DNA of 64,000 nucleotides from Actinopolymorpha rutila (GTDB taxonomy: Bacteria > Actinomycetota > Actinomycetes > Propionibacteriales > Actinopolymorphaceae): assembly GCF_013407855.1 (NCBI RefSeq), contig NZ_JACBZH010000001.1:1736001-1800000 (forward strand), in the 5' to 3' direction. The notes under the pieces were generated by a model. It was not told the origin of the DNA. It worked only from the letters and a program-made list of their open reading frames with translations, and made no database searches. How positions within the stretch are numbered: position 1 is the first letter of the stretch; every line of letters begins with the position of its first letter. A program made the position numbers and the translations under genes. Shown here in pieces: positions 56,866 through 64,000 of this stretch.

Positions 56866-58154
56866 GCAGCCGCCTCCTGGCCGAGCATGGCCGACCACAT
56901 CGCCGCGAAGTCCGGCAGGGTCTTGCCGGTGGTGGCGATGTCCTCCACCCGCAGGTCCGGAACGACCAGCCCGAGCACGGCGGCGGCGTGCGCCATCCGG
57001 TGGTCGTGGTAGGTGCGGAAGTCGCCGCCGCGCAACGGGCGCGGTGTGATCTCCAGGCCGTCCTCGGTGTCGCGTACGTCACCGCCGAGCCGGTTGAGCT
57101 CGGTCGCCAGCGCGGCCAGCCGGTCGGTCTCGTGGCCGCGGATGTGCGCGATCCCGCGCAGCCGGGACGGTCCGGTGGCCAGCACCGCGACGGCGGCGAC
57201 CACCGGGGTCAGCTCGCTCGCGTCGTGCAGGTCGAGGTCGACGCCGGCGATCCTGTCCGGTCCGCGCAGGGTGAGCCCCTCGCTGTCGAGGCGTACGTGC
57301 GCACCCATCAGGGTGAAGATCTCCCGGAGCGCGTCGCCGGCCTGCTCGGTGGTCTCGGGCCAGCCGAGCACCCGGATCCGGCCGCCGGTGACCAGGCCCG
57401 CGGCGAGGAACGGCGCGGCGTTGGACAGGTCGGGTTCCACCTCGGTGTCGTACGCCCGGACCGGACCCGGCTCCACCCGCCAGGTGTGCGCGTCACCGTC
57501 GTCGACGGCCACGCCGCGTTCGCGGAGCATCGCCACCGTCAGGTCGATGTGGGGGAGCGAGGGAACCTGCTTGCCGACGTGGTGCACCGTGACGCCGGCG
57601 TCGTAGCGGGCGCCCGCCAGCAGCAGGGCCGAGACGAACTGGCTGGACGCCGAGGCGTCGATCTCGACCGTGCCGCCCGGCATCGCGCCGGCGCCGCGCA
57701 CGGTGAACGGCAACGCGTTGCGGCCGGCGTCGTCGACGGTGCCACCGAGGGCACGCAGCGCGGACAGGATGGGTCCCATCGGCCGTTCTCGCGCCCGTGG
57801 GTCACCGTCGAAGGCGATGTCGCCGCGGGCGAGCACCGCCACCGGCGGGACGAACCGCATGACCGTTCCGGCCAGCCCGCAGTCGACCCGGCCCGGGCCG
57901 CGCAACGGCTCGGGCGTGACGTTCCAACCTCGCGGCGTCTCCTCGATCCCGGTGCCGAGCGTGCGCAGCGCCCCGGCCATCAGGGCGGTGTCCCGGGCCT
58001 GGAGCGGGTGCCGGACGACGGAAGGGCCGTCGGCGAGGGCGGCGAGCAGCAGCGCGCGGTTGGTGATCGACTTCGACCCGGGGACGCGGACGTCGGCGTC
58101 GACCGCGGCGGCGGCGAGCGGCGCGGTCCACAGGTCGCTGGCGAGACTTCCCAT
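56862..58154 (-). CDS. aroA: 3-phosphoshikimate 1-carboxyvinyltransferase (EPSP synthase)
   Basis: A 430-residue enzyme of the shikimate pathway joining shikimate-3-phosphate and PEP. Motifs: [11 protein letters not shown] (substrate Lys), L-A-G-T-V-M-R-F (the L-x-N-G/A-G-T region), [19 protein letters not shown] and the C-terminal R-T-Y-H-D-H-R-M-A. The G-L-A-G-T form, instead of G-N-A-G-T, places Ala where the glyphosate-relevant loop lies; its effect on inhibitor sensitivity cannot be judged here. ATG at 58154. Translationally coupled to rsgA. Confidence 0.95.
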   Translation of the reverse strand: MGSLASDLWTAPLAAAAVDADVRVPGSKSITNRALLLAALADGPSVVRHPLQARDTALMAGALRTLGTGIEETPRGWNVTPEPLRGPGRVDCGLAGTVMRFVPPVAVLARGDIAFDGDPRARERPMGPILSALRALGGTVDDAGRNALPFTVRGAGAMPGGTVEIDASASSQFVSALLLAGARYDAGVTVHHVGKQVPSLPHIDLTVAMLRERGVAVDDGDAHTWRVEPGPVRAYDTEVEPDLSNAAPFLAAGLVTGGRIRVLGWPETTEQAGDALREIFTLMGAHVRLDSEGLTLRGPDRIAGVDLDLHDASELTPVVAAVAVLATGPSRLRGIAHIRGHETDRLAALATELNRLGGDVRDTEDGLEITPRPLRGGDFRTYHDHRMAHAAAVLGLVVPDLRVEDIATTGKTLPDFAAMWSAMLGQEAAA

Positions 58155-58224
58155 CGAACGCCGAGCGTATCCGACCGGCCGGGATGCGTACGCCGCCGCG
58201 TCAGGCCGCGGCGGGACGTCACAG

Positions 58225-59550
58225 TTACAGCGGCCGCAGGTTTCGTACGCCCTTGGACAGACTGGCCACCACCGCCGCGACCGCGAGAATCCCGGCGAAC
58301 GCGAGGAACCCGCCGCGGTCGCCCCACCAGGCCACGACGGCACCGCCGAGCAACGGCGCGAGCGGCTGCAGACACTGGGCGAGCAGGCCGATCGCGCTGT
58401 CCACCCGGCCCTGCATGCGGTCGGGGGTGACCGCGATCTGGTAGCCGACCAGCGCCGCGTTGAGGGTGGGTGCGGGCAGGATCGCCAGCGCCAGCAGCGC
58501 AGCCACCCGATAGCTGCCCGGCACGAACGCCGCCGTGGTGACCAGGCCGGTGACGACCCACAGGAAGCCGATGACGAGTGTCTGGACGCGGATCCGCGGC
58601 TGCAGCCACGGCGCGGCCAGCGCGCCGAGCAGACCGCCGACCATGATCGCGGACTGGACCGCTCCGACCGCCGCGGGAGGTGTCCCGCGTTGCAGCAGCA
58701 CCATCACGAGGACGAACAGCACCCCCGTGAACGCCGCGTTCACCAACGGCGCGAGCACCAGCACCGCCCGCAGGAACGGCTCACCGACCACGAACCGCAG
58801 CCCGGACCAGACCGCCCGGCCGAGCGGCTCGGGGCGTTCGGTGGACTCGGCCCGCAGCGGCCGCCGGATAAGCCACACCGCGACGAGTGAGACGACGTAC
58901 GACACCGCGTCGGCGAGGAACGGCGCCCAGCGGGTGACCGCGAACAACGCGCCACCCAGCGGTGGTCCGGCCAGCTCGGCCGCGTAACCGCGCGCCTCGT
59001 TGCGCGCCACAGCGGTCGGGAGTTGCCCGGCCGGGACGATGTTGCGTATCGCGGCGGTTTGCGCCGGACCGAACAACGCGCCGGCCCCGCCCTCGACCAC
59101 CGCCACCGCGAGGATGAGCGGCAGCGACGCCCGCCCGCCGACGATGGCGGCCACCAGCCCGACGGCCGCGCACGCCCGCAGTGCCTCGCAGCCGATCAGG
59201 ACGCGGCGCCGGTTCCATCGGTCCACCAGCGCGCCGGCCGGCAGGCTGAACAGCGTGCCCGCCGCCATTCGTACGGCGCCGACCAGCCCGGCCTGGATCG
59301 GTGAGCCGGTGAGTGCCAGGACCAGGAGCGGGTACGCCAGACCGGCGGCGCCGGAGCCGAGCTCGGAGCAGGCCTGGCCGACCCACAGCCGCCGGAAGTC
59401 GCGGTTGCGGTGCAGTGGGACGGGTGGGCCCGCCGGCGTCTCGCCGGCCCGGTCGGCGTCGTCGTGGTCGTCCTGGCCGAACCGCTCGTCCTGCGCGACT
59501 CCCTCGGCTCGCGCGTCCTGCTCGGCGTCATCGGTCGTGCCGCTGGTCAT
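58225..59550 (-). CDS. MFS transporter (multidrug-exporter-like)
   Basis: A 441-residue permease with about 12 helices. The first 45 residues are an acidic, disordered Asp/Glu-rich extension. The MFS loop motif is [10 protein letters not shown], and the internal duplication is visible in the second half ([10 protein letters not shown]). The family resembles macrolide- and enterobactin-type exporters. It diverges from nothing: its regulator, the ArsR-like gene, lies just upstream on the same strand, and a 30-bp dyad sits between them. ATG at 59550; the ribosome-binding site is weak (GGGGGCGGG). Confidence 0.85.
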   Translation of the reverse strand: MTSGTTDDAEQDARAEGVAQDERFGQDDHDDADRAGETPAGPPVPLHRNRDFRRLWVGQACSELGSGAAGLAYPLLVLALTGSPIQAGLVGAVRMAAGTLFSLPAGALVDRWNRRRVLIGCEALRACAAVGLVAAIVGGRASLPLILAVAVVEGGAGALFGPAQTAAIRNIVPAGQLPTAVARNEARGYAAELAGPPLGGALFAVTRWAPFLADAVSYVVSLVAVWLIRRPLRAESTERPEPLGRAVWSGLRFVVGEPFLRAVLVLAPLVNAAFTGVLFVLVMVLLQRGTPPAAVGAVQSAIMVGGLLGALAAPWLQPRIRVQTLVIGFLWVVTGLVTTAAFVPGSYRVAALLALAILPAPTLNAALVGYQIAVTPDRMQGRVDSAIGLLAQCLQPLAPLLGGAVVAWWGDRGGFLAFAGILAVAAVVASLSKGVRNLRPL

Positions 59551-59591
59551 CCCGCCCCCTGGCGCAGTCCGCACCGACGCCGGCGCGACGG

Positions 59592-59621
59592 TCAGATGTG
59601 AAGGTAATGCTTCATATCTGA
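59592..59621. promoter_or_regulatory. 30-bp dyad, likely ArsR-type operator
   Basis: Arms TCAGATGTGAAG (59592-59603) and CTTCATATCTGA (59610-59621) are inverted repeats with one mismatch around a 6-bp centre. It lies 42 bp before the MFS start and 78 bp after the ArsR-like stop, and is AT-rich in context, overlapping where a promoter would be. Confidence 0.65.
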
Positions 59622-59698
59622 CCAGGGCAAGGGGCGTTTTTCGCCCGAGCCGTGCGGTCGGTGTGGGCGCCGGAACGAGACAAGTCCCAGGGCACCCC

Positions 59699-60310
59699 CT
59701 AGTCGACGATCGGCACCACCAGCAGGGAGGTACGCACCCGCCGGGTTCCCTCACGTCGCCGCCGGCCCAGTCGCTGGAACGGCTCCGCGGCCGCGTGTAG
59801 CGCGGTGAGAAGCTGCTCGGTCTCGGCCGCGGTGAGGTAGGCGGTGCCGGTGTCCAGCCCGACCTTGCCGCGCCACTCAGCCTGCAGCGTGGACTCACCG
59901 GCGACGTAGGCGTCCAGCTCGGCGCGCTGCGCGTCCAGCAGCGCACCGCTGAGCAGGGTGACCGCCGCCTGCTGGGCGCGGGTGGCGAGGGAGGAGACGT
60001 TCAAAGCCTTGGCGGCCGCGCGCCAGGGCCGGGCCCGCCCGTCGGCGGCGGACTCGTCGCGTTCGACGATGCCGAGCTCGGCCAGGGCACGCAGGTGGTA
60101 GCTCATCGCGCTCGGAGTCAGGCCGGTGAGCTCGGCGAGTTCGGTGGACGTGGCCACCCGTCCGCCGTACAGCTCGTCGATCACGGTCAGGCGCGCGGGG
60201 TGACTGAGTGCCCGGATGGCGCGCGGGTCCTCGAGCGTGAGCTGGGAACGGCGCCGCCGGCCAGGACGACGTGCCGGAGACGTACGGCCTGAAGGAGTGG
60301 TGCGAGCCAT
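59699..60310 (-). CDS. ArsR-family winged-helix transcriptional regulator
   Basis: A 203-residue regulator. The winged helix spans about residues 28-95: A-L-S-H-P-A-R-L-T-V-I-D-E-L, then S-T-E-L-A-E-L-T-G-L-T-P-S-A-M-S-Y-H as the recognition helix and the wing with G-I-V-E-R-D-E-S. The C-terminal part (about 100-200) is a helical effector or dimerisation region. The N-terminus is Arg/Pro-rich. No metal-binding Cys motif as in ArsR proper. It precedes the MFS exporter gene and likely represses it through the dyad at 59592. Confidence 0.88.
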   Translation of the reverse strand: MARTTPSGRTSPARRPGRRRRSQLTLEDPRAIRALSHPARLTVIDELYGGRVATSTELAELTGLTPSAMSYHLRALAELGIVERDESAADGRARPWRAAAKALNVSSLATRAQQAAVTLLSGALLDAQRAELDAYVAGESTLQAEWRGKVGLDTGTAYLTAAETEQLLTALHAAAEPFQRLGRRRREGTRRVRTSLLVVPIVD

Positions 60311-60445
60311 GAGCCCGACCCTAGGGCAGGCGCTGGAAACTCCGGATGGTCAGCGCCGGGTGGCAGAACCCAACCGGCGCCGACCGGGCGGCGGACAGGG
60401 TCCACCGACCGGTCGGCGCCGGAAAGTCGCTCGGCCTCGCCCGGG

Positions 60446-61174
60446 TCAGTTCCCGATACCGGCCTTCGCCAGCACCGGCTTGGCCGCGTGCGTGGCGCTC
60501 GAACCCAGCGCCTTCGCGGCCTTGCCCGCCCGCTTCGCGTCGCGCTTGGTGCCGCGGGTGATCCGGGCCGGCTTGGCCGCCTTGGCCGCGAGCCTGGCCT
60601 CCTGACGGGCGAACAGCTTGGCGAGCTTGGCCTCCTGCCGGGCGGTCCGGGCGGCGATCTTCGCCTCCCGGCGGGCACTGCGGGTCACCCGCCTGGTCGC
60701 CGCGCGGGTGTGCTCGGCGCTGTGGCTGGCCCGCCAGGCCAGGCCCGGCTTGCCCTCGGTGTCCACCGCGGCGAGGAGCAGTCCGCCGAAGATGCTGACG
60801 TTCTTCAGGAAGTGGACCTTCTGGCTGCCGCGCGCCTCCGCGTCGCTCTCCTGCCAGAACGCGTGACCGGCGTACGTCGTCGGCAGGACCGAGGCGGCGA
60901 GCGCGAGCGCGCCCCAACGGCGGCCGACGCCGGTGGCGAGCGCGATCCCGCCGACGACCTGGACGGCGCCGTTGATGCGGACGAGGGTGCGCGGGTCCTC
61001 GGGAATCCGGTCGGCGATCGCGGGCGGCGCAATTCGCTTGGCGGTCGGCACCAGCTGGTCGGTGACCGACTTCGCGCTCGGCACCAGCGGGTCGGGGTTG
61101 CGGATCGCGCGGACCCCGTGGACCACGAAGGTCGACGCGAGCATCGGACGAGCGATCATTCGTACGAGCGTCAT
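60446..61174 (-). CDS. DoxX-family membrane protein with a basic Lys/Arg/Ala tail
   Basis: A 242-residue protein. The first 150 residues have four helices in the DoxX arrangement (M-I-A-R-P-M-L-A-S-T-F-V-V-H-G, G-A-V-Q-V-V-G-G-I-A-L-A-T-G, F-L-K-N-V-S-I-F-G-G-L-L-L-A). The last 80 residues are a highly basic helical tail of repeated A-R-x-E-A-K-x-A-x-R units, which may contact nucleic acid or the cell envelope. The ATG at 61174 is chosen because the upstream frame extension is not DoxX-like. Function of DoxX proteins varies (redox, membrane stress). Confidence 0.82.
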   Translation of the reverse strand: MTLVRMIARPMLASTFVVHGVRAIRNPDPLVPSAKSVTDQLVPTAKRIAPPAIADRIPEDPRTLVRINGAVQVVGGIALATGVGRRWGALALAASVLPTTYAGHAFWQESDAEARGSQKVHFLKNVSIFGGLLLAAVDTEGKPGLAWRASHSAEHTRAATRRVTRSARREAKIAARTARQEAKLAKLFARQEARLAAKAAKPARITRGTKRDAKRAGKAAKALGSSATHAAKPVLAKAGIGN

Positions 61175-61274
61175 GGGATCTTCATACCGCGTCCGGGGGT
61201 GGTCCGAACATTCCGCCTCCCTCCGGCCGCCGACTCGCTGGCCGAATCCGGGCGGACGGCCACCCAGCGTGGCG

Positions 61275-61320
61275 CTCGTGTCCGGGTGCCGCGCCGATCG
61301 GCGCGGCACCCGGACACGAG
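61275..61320 (-). terminator. 46-bp perfect palindrome after aspS
   Basis: Positions 61275-61320 read identically on both strands (a 23-bp half). It lies 23 bp after the aspS stop in the direction of transcription and before the DoxX start, so it is probably the aspS terminator. RNA could fold into a 20-bp or longer hairpin. No U-tract. Confidence 0.75.
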
Positions 61321-61342
61321 GTGTTGCCGGGCAGGCCCAGCC

Positions 61343-62674
61343 CTAGGGCGCCAGCCGGTGCAGGTCCCGCGGGAAGAGCGTCACCTGCCGGATGTTCTCC
61401 GCGCCGACCAGCCGGGCGACGAACCGCTCCAGCCCGAACGCGAATCCGCCGTGCGGCGGCATGCCGTACCTGAACGTCTCCAGGTACGTCGCGTACGGCT
61501 CCGCCGGCTGGCCGGCCGCCTCCAGCGCCGCGACATAGTCGGCGTACCGGTGCAGCCGCTGCCCGCCGGTGACGAGCTCGACACCGCGGAACAGCAGGTC
61601 GAAGGAGTTCGACCAGCGCGGGTCGTCCGGCTGCGGGTGGGTGTAGAACGGCCGCTTGCGCATCGGATAGCCGACGACGAACACGAAGTCGCTGCCGTGC
61701 TCGCGCAGCGCCCACTCACCGATCGCGCGTTCGTGCGCGGGCGCGAGGTCCGGCTCGTCCGGGTCGGCGCCCACCAGCGCGAGTGCGTCGGAGAAGTGCA
61801 GCTCCGGCACGCGCGGTGGCAGCTTCGGCAGCTCCACGCCGAGCCGGTCCAGCGCGCCCGGTGCCCGCTCGCCGACCGCCGCCAGCATCCCGCCGACGAC
61901 CGAGGAGACGACCTCCATGACGTCGCGGTGGTCCCGGACGAACCCGAACTCCGCGTCCAGCGAGACGTACTCCGCCAAGTGGCGGACCGTGTCGTGCGGC
62001 TCGGCCCGGAACACCGGACCCACCTCGAAGACCCGCTCGAACACCCCCACCATCGTCTGCTTGTAGAACTGCGGCGACTGGGCGAGGTAGGCGGGCCGGC
62101 CGAAGTAGTCGAGCCGGAAGACGTTCGCGCCGCTCTCGGTGGCCGACGCCACGATCTTCGGCGTCTGGATCTCGGTGAACGCCAGATCCGTCAGCGTCTC
62201 CCGGAACCCCGCGACGGCCGCCGCCCCCAGCTCGAACGGCGCCCGCAGCAGCGGATGCCGCAACGTGACCGGCGCGTGGTCGAGCAACGTCGGCAGGCCG
62301 GCGTTGACAGCCGGGCGCCACAGCTCGATCGGCGGGGTCGGTGCGGGGTCGGTGAGGGGTGTGAAGGTCGGCTCGTCGACCTCGACCCCTCCTGGTGCCT
62401 GCGGGTTGGCCACGGCCTTCCCGGTGACCTCGACGACTGTCTCCTCGGCGTACTCCTCGATGCGTTCCACGGTGGTCGGGTCGCGCACGACGACCTGGGC
62501 CAGACCGGAGCGGTCACGGAGTACGACGAACGTGACGGACGCGAGGCGCCGGCGGCGGTGGACCCAGCCCGCGAGCCGGACGTCCTCACCGGTCCGGGCG
62601 GGCAGCTCGGCGGCGAGAGTACGGACACCTGTCTGCTCGGAGGTCTGCTCGAAGTCCTGGACAGGTCGCTGCAT
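61343..62674 (-). CDS. aspS: Aspartate-tRNA ligase, short archaeal-type (AspS2-like)
   Basis: A 443-residue class II synthetase. The N-terminal OB-fold anticodon domain (V-R-L-A-G-W-V-H-R-R-R) is followed by L-R-H-P-L-L and the catalytic core: motif 2 in V-G-P-V-F-R-A-E, and F-A-F-G-L-E-R-F-V-A-R as motif 3. L-A-Q-S-P-Q-F-Y-K-Q is the aspartate-site loop. At 443 residues it lacks the GAD domain of the usual bacterial enzyme (about 590), so it belongs to the archaeal/eukaryal type that may charge tRNA-Asn as well as tRNA-Asp. GGGAGGTG lies before the ATG. An upstream T-box likely controls it. Confidence 0.92.
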   Translation of the reverse strand: MQRPVQDFEQTSEQTGVRTLAAELPARTGEDVRLAGWVHRRRRLASVTFVVLRDRSGLAQVVVRDPTTVERIEEYAEETVVEVTGKAVANPQAPGGVEVDEPTFTPLTDPAPTPPIELWRPAVNAGLPTLLDHAPVTLRHPLLRAPFELGAAAVAGFRETLTDLAFTEIQTPKIVASATESGANVFRLDYFGRPAYLAQSPQFYKQTMVGVFERVFEVGPVFRAEPHDTVRHLAEYVSLDAEFGFVRDHRDVMEVVSSVVGGMLAAVGERAPGALDRLGVELPKLPPRVPELHFSDALALVGADPDEPDLAPAHERAIGEWALREHGSDFVFVVGYPMRKRPFYTHPQPDDPRWSNSFDLLFRGVELVTGGQRLHRYADYVAALEAAGQPAEPYATYLETFRYGMPPHGGFAFGLERFVARLVGAENIRQVTLFPRDLHRLAP

Positions 62675-62689
62675 GGTGGTCACCTCCCA

Positions 62690-62993
62690 CGGGTGCGGGA
62701 CCCCGGGGCTGCTGGGCAGTCTCTTGGCGGGTCCCTGCCTGGTTGCGTCCCCTGGGGTGTGGGCGAGGGGGACTCGCGGTGCCACCACACCTTCGCCGTC
62801 GATCCCGCGGAACGCGGGGCCGAAGGCCTCGTTCGGGCCCGTTGACGGGGGCCGGTCGGCGGGGCTTACTTGCCGGTCGCGAGACCGGCGTTCTTCCCCG
62901 CGGCTCGGGAGTGTCTTCGCGCCGGGGTCGGAGGCCGCCTTCTCAGCTACCGGTCGGCTCTCTGGGCTCCGGGGTGCCCGCGCTACTTGTCTC
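62690..62993 (-). promoter_or_regulatory. T-box riboswitch (translational type) upstream of aspS
   Basis: Reading the minus strand, the leader has the T-box landmarks in order: a 5' G-A-G-A-C-A-A-G-T-A element (62993-62984), AGAGAGCCG (62963-62955) and GGTAGCTGAGA (62951-62941) of Stem I, a likely specifier GAC (62915-62913, Asp codon, followed by A as usual) and the antiterminator/antisequestrator box GGTGGCACCGCG (62786-62775). GGTGTGG before the box can pair with CCACACC after it. No U-tract follows and the Shine-Dalgarno GGGAGGTG is close, so it is the class II form that controls translation, common in actinobacteria for ileS. Uncharged tRNA-Asp should turn on aspS. Confidence 0.85.
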
Positions 62994-63126
62994 CGTCGTC
63001 GCCGTTGGCGCCCAGCGTACGCGTGGCGGCGACCGGCCCGCACCCGGGATTTGGCACCCCGCCGGGGTGTCAGAAGAATGGGGGCCGGCGCCGGTCCACC
63101 CGGACCGGTCACGGGAGGTGGTCGGT

Positions 63127-63876
63127 GTGTGCGGAAGATACTCGCTGAGCCGGGACCCTGAGGATCTCGCCCGCGAGTTCGAGGTCACCCAGGTCGACGT
63201 GCGGGAGAAGCTGGCCGACTTCAACGTCGCACCCACCAAGCAGGTGGCGGTCGTGGTGGACCGTCCGCCGGGCAAGGGCGACGACGCCGGGCTCGAACGC
63301 CATCTCCGTACGGTCCGCTGGGGCCTGATCCCGTTCTGGGCGAAGGACCCGAAGATCGGCAACCGGCTGATCAACGCTCGGCTGGAGACCGCGGCGGAGA
63401 AGCCCGCGTTCCGCAAGGCGTTCGCGTCCCGCCGGTGCCTGGTGCCCGCAGACGGCTACTACGAGTGGTACGGCGAGAAGAAGGGCCACAAGCAGCCGTT
63501 CTTCATCCACCGCAGCGACGGCGGCGTGCTGGCAATGGCCGGTCTGTACGAGATCTGGCGCGACCCGGACAAGAACGAGGACGACCCCGACCGGTTCGTG
63601 TGGACGTGCACGGTGCTCACCACCACCGCCGAGGACGAGCTGGGCCGGATCCACGACCGGATGCCGCTGCTGGTCGAGCCCGCGGAGTACTCCACCTGGC
63701 TGGACCCGCGCCGAGGCGACGCCGACCAACTGCGTTCGGTCCTGGTGCCCGCGGCGCCCGGACGGCTGGACGCGTACCCCGTCTCGACCGCGGTCAACAA
63801 CGTCCGTAACAACGGCCCGCAGCTGCTCGATCCGCTGCCGGCGGAAGAGGCGGGCGACGTGGCGGACCCCCGTTAG
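63127..63876 (+). CDS. SOS-response-associated peptidase (SRAP, YedK/HMCES)
   Basis: A 249-residue SRAP protein that crosslinks to abasic sites in single-stranded DNA. The start M-C-G-R-Y-S-L exposes Cys2, the crosslinking residue, after Met removal. Asn in D-F-N-V-A-P-T, Glu in G-Y-Y-E-W-Y and His in R-I-H-D-R-M-P-L-L are the other active-site residues, all kept. A variable insert (about 160-170, D-P-D-K-N-E-D-D-P-D) is Asp-rich. GTG at 63127 follows GGGAGGTG. Diverges from aspS. In M. tuberculosis the homologue (Rv3226c) is next to aroA. Confidence 0.94.
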   Translation: MCGRYSLSRDPEDLAREFEVTQVDVREKLADFNVAPTKQVAVVVDRPPGKGDDAGLERHLRTVRWGLIPFWAKDPKIGNRLINARLETAAEKPAFRKAFASRRCLVPADGYYEWYGEKKGHKQPFFIHRSDGGVLAMAGLYEIWRDPDKNEDDPDRFVWTCTVLTTTAEDELGRIHDRMPLLVEPAEYSTWLDPRRGDADQLRSVLVPAAPGRLDAYPVSTAVNNVRNNGPQLLDPLPAEEAGDVADPR

Positions 63877-63905
63877 GGTGTGTTCACCCTGCGGATAAGG
63901 ACGTC

Positions 63906-64000
63906 ATGAACACCGTGAGCGAACGCGTGGTGGAGACCCCGGAAGGTCCCGCCCGCCTGATCTACAACCGGGGCCGCCGGACGGCCGTAACGCTGGTCCT
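63906..64000 (+). CDS. Alpha/beta-hydrolase-like protein, N-terminal fragment
   Basis: ATG at 63906 after GATAAGGA opens a frame running off the window. The 31 visible codons (E-T-P-E-G-P-A-R-L-I-Y-N-R-G-R-R) look like the start of a dienelactone-hydrolase/alpha-beta-hydrolase family protein common after SRAP genes in actinobacteria. Too short for certainty. Confidence 0.5.
   Translation, partial: MNTVSERVVETPEGPARLIYNRGRRTAVTLV

Overview
The window is a very GC-rich stretch of an actinobacterial chromosome. Support comes from the GTG starts, a WhiB7-type regulator with an AT-hook, mycoredoxin, UvrD2 and the gene order adnB ... nudC - mrx1 - uvrD2 - whiB7 - ABC1 kinase - ThiF-like - DUF2342 - PDZ/S16 protease - UPF0182. 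That order matches the Rv3201c-Rv3193c block of Mycobacterium tuberculosis. A Propionibacteriales-like host (Nocardioidaceae, Kribbellaceae or Actinopolymorpha type) is my guess; no rRNA or other marker in the window proves it.

Layout. (1) 1-1.2 kb: 3' end of the AdnB-like helicase-nuclease. (2) 1.2-15.9 kb: an inserted catabolic/transport region. A COG3618 amidohydrolase diverges from a LacI-led run of 11 genes: PhyH-type dioxygenase, three MalK-like ATPases, one sugar-binding lipoprotein, two permeases, a YesL-like membrane protein and, unexpectedly, a divergent GroEL/Cpn60 homologue followed by an Asp-box beta-propeller. (3) 16-38 kb: the conserved actinobacterial backbone, including the whiB7 leader with a small ORF and an intrinsic terminator, peptide deformylase, moaE, several very small proteins and an initiator tRNA-Met. 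(4) 38.4-46.0 kb: a three-gene operon bounded by two copies of a ~61-bp direct repeat (about 92% identical) just behind the initiator tRNA. It encodes an aminoglycoside-phosphotransferase-like protein without its catalytic residues, a 1613-residue UvrA-like protein with four ATPase cassettes, and an alpha/alpha-toroid protein of the prenyltransferase/squalene-cyclase superfamily. This is my best candidate for an undescribed system. (5) 46.1-50.0 kb: a hen1-pnkp bacterial RNA-repair cassette. (6) 50-64 kb: housekeeping and mixed metabolism (hutI, a PfkB kinase, a CBS protein, hisN-like, rsgA, aroA, an MFS exporter with its ArsR regulator, DoxX, a short archaeal-type aspartyl-tRNA synthetase, and SRAP/YedK).

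Regulation visible in the sequence: paired CTGAAA-TTTCAG-type palindromes in front of the LacI gene and amidohydrolase; the whiB7 attenuator; a 30-bp dyad upstream of the MFS gene, probably the ArsR operator; a class II (translational) T-box with an apparent GAC specifier in front of aspS; and a consensus promoter for the initiator tRNA. Several gene ends carry short tandem duplications that include the stop codon, which looks like a local replication-slippage habit of this genome.
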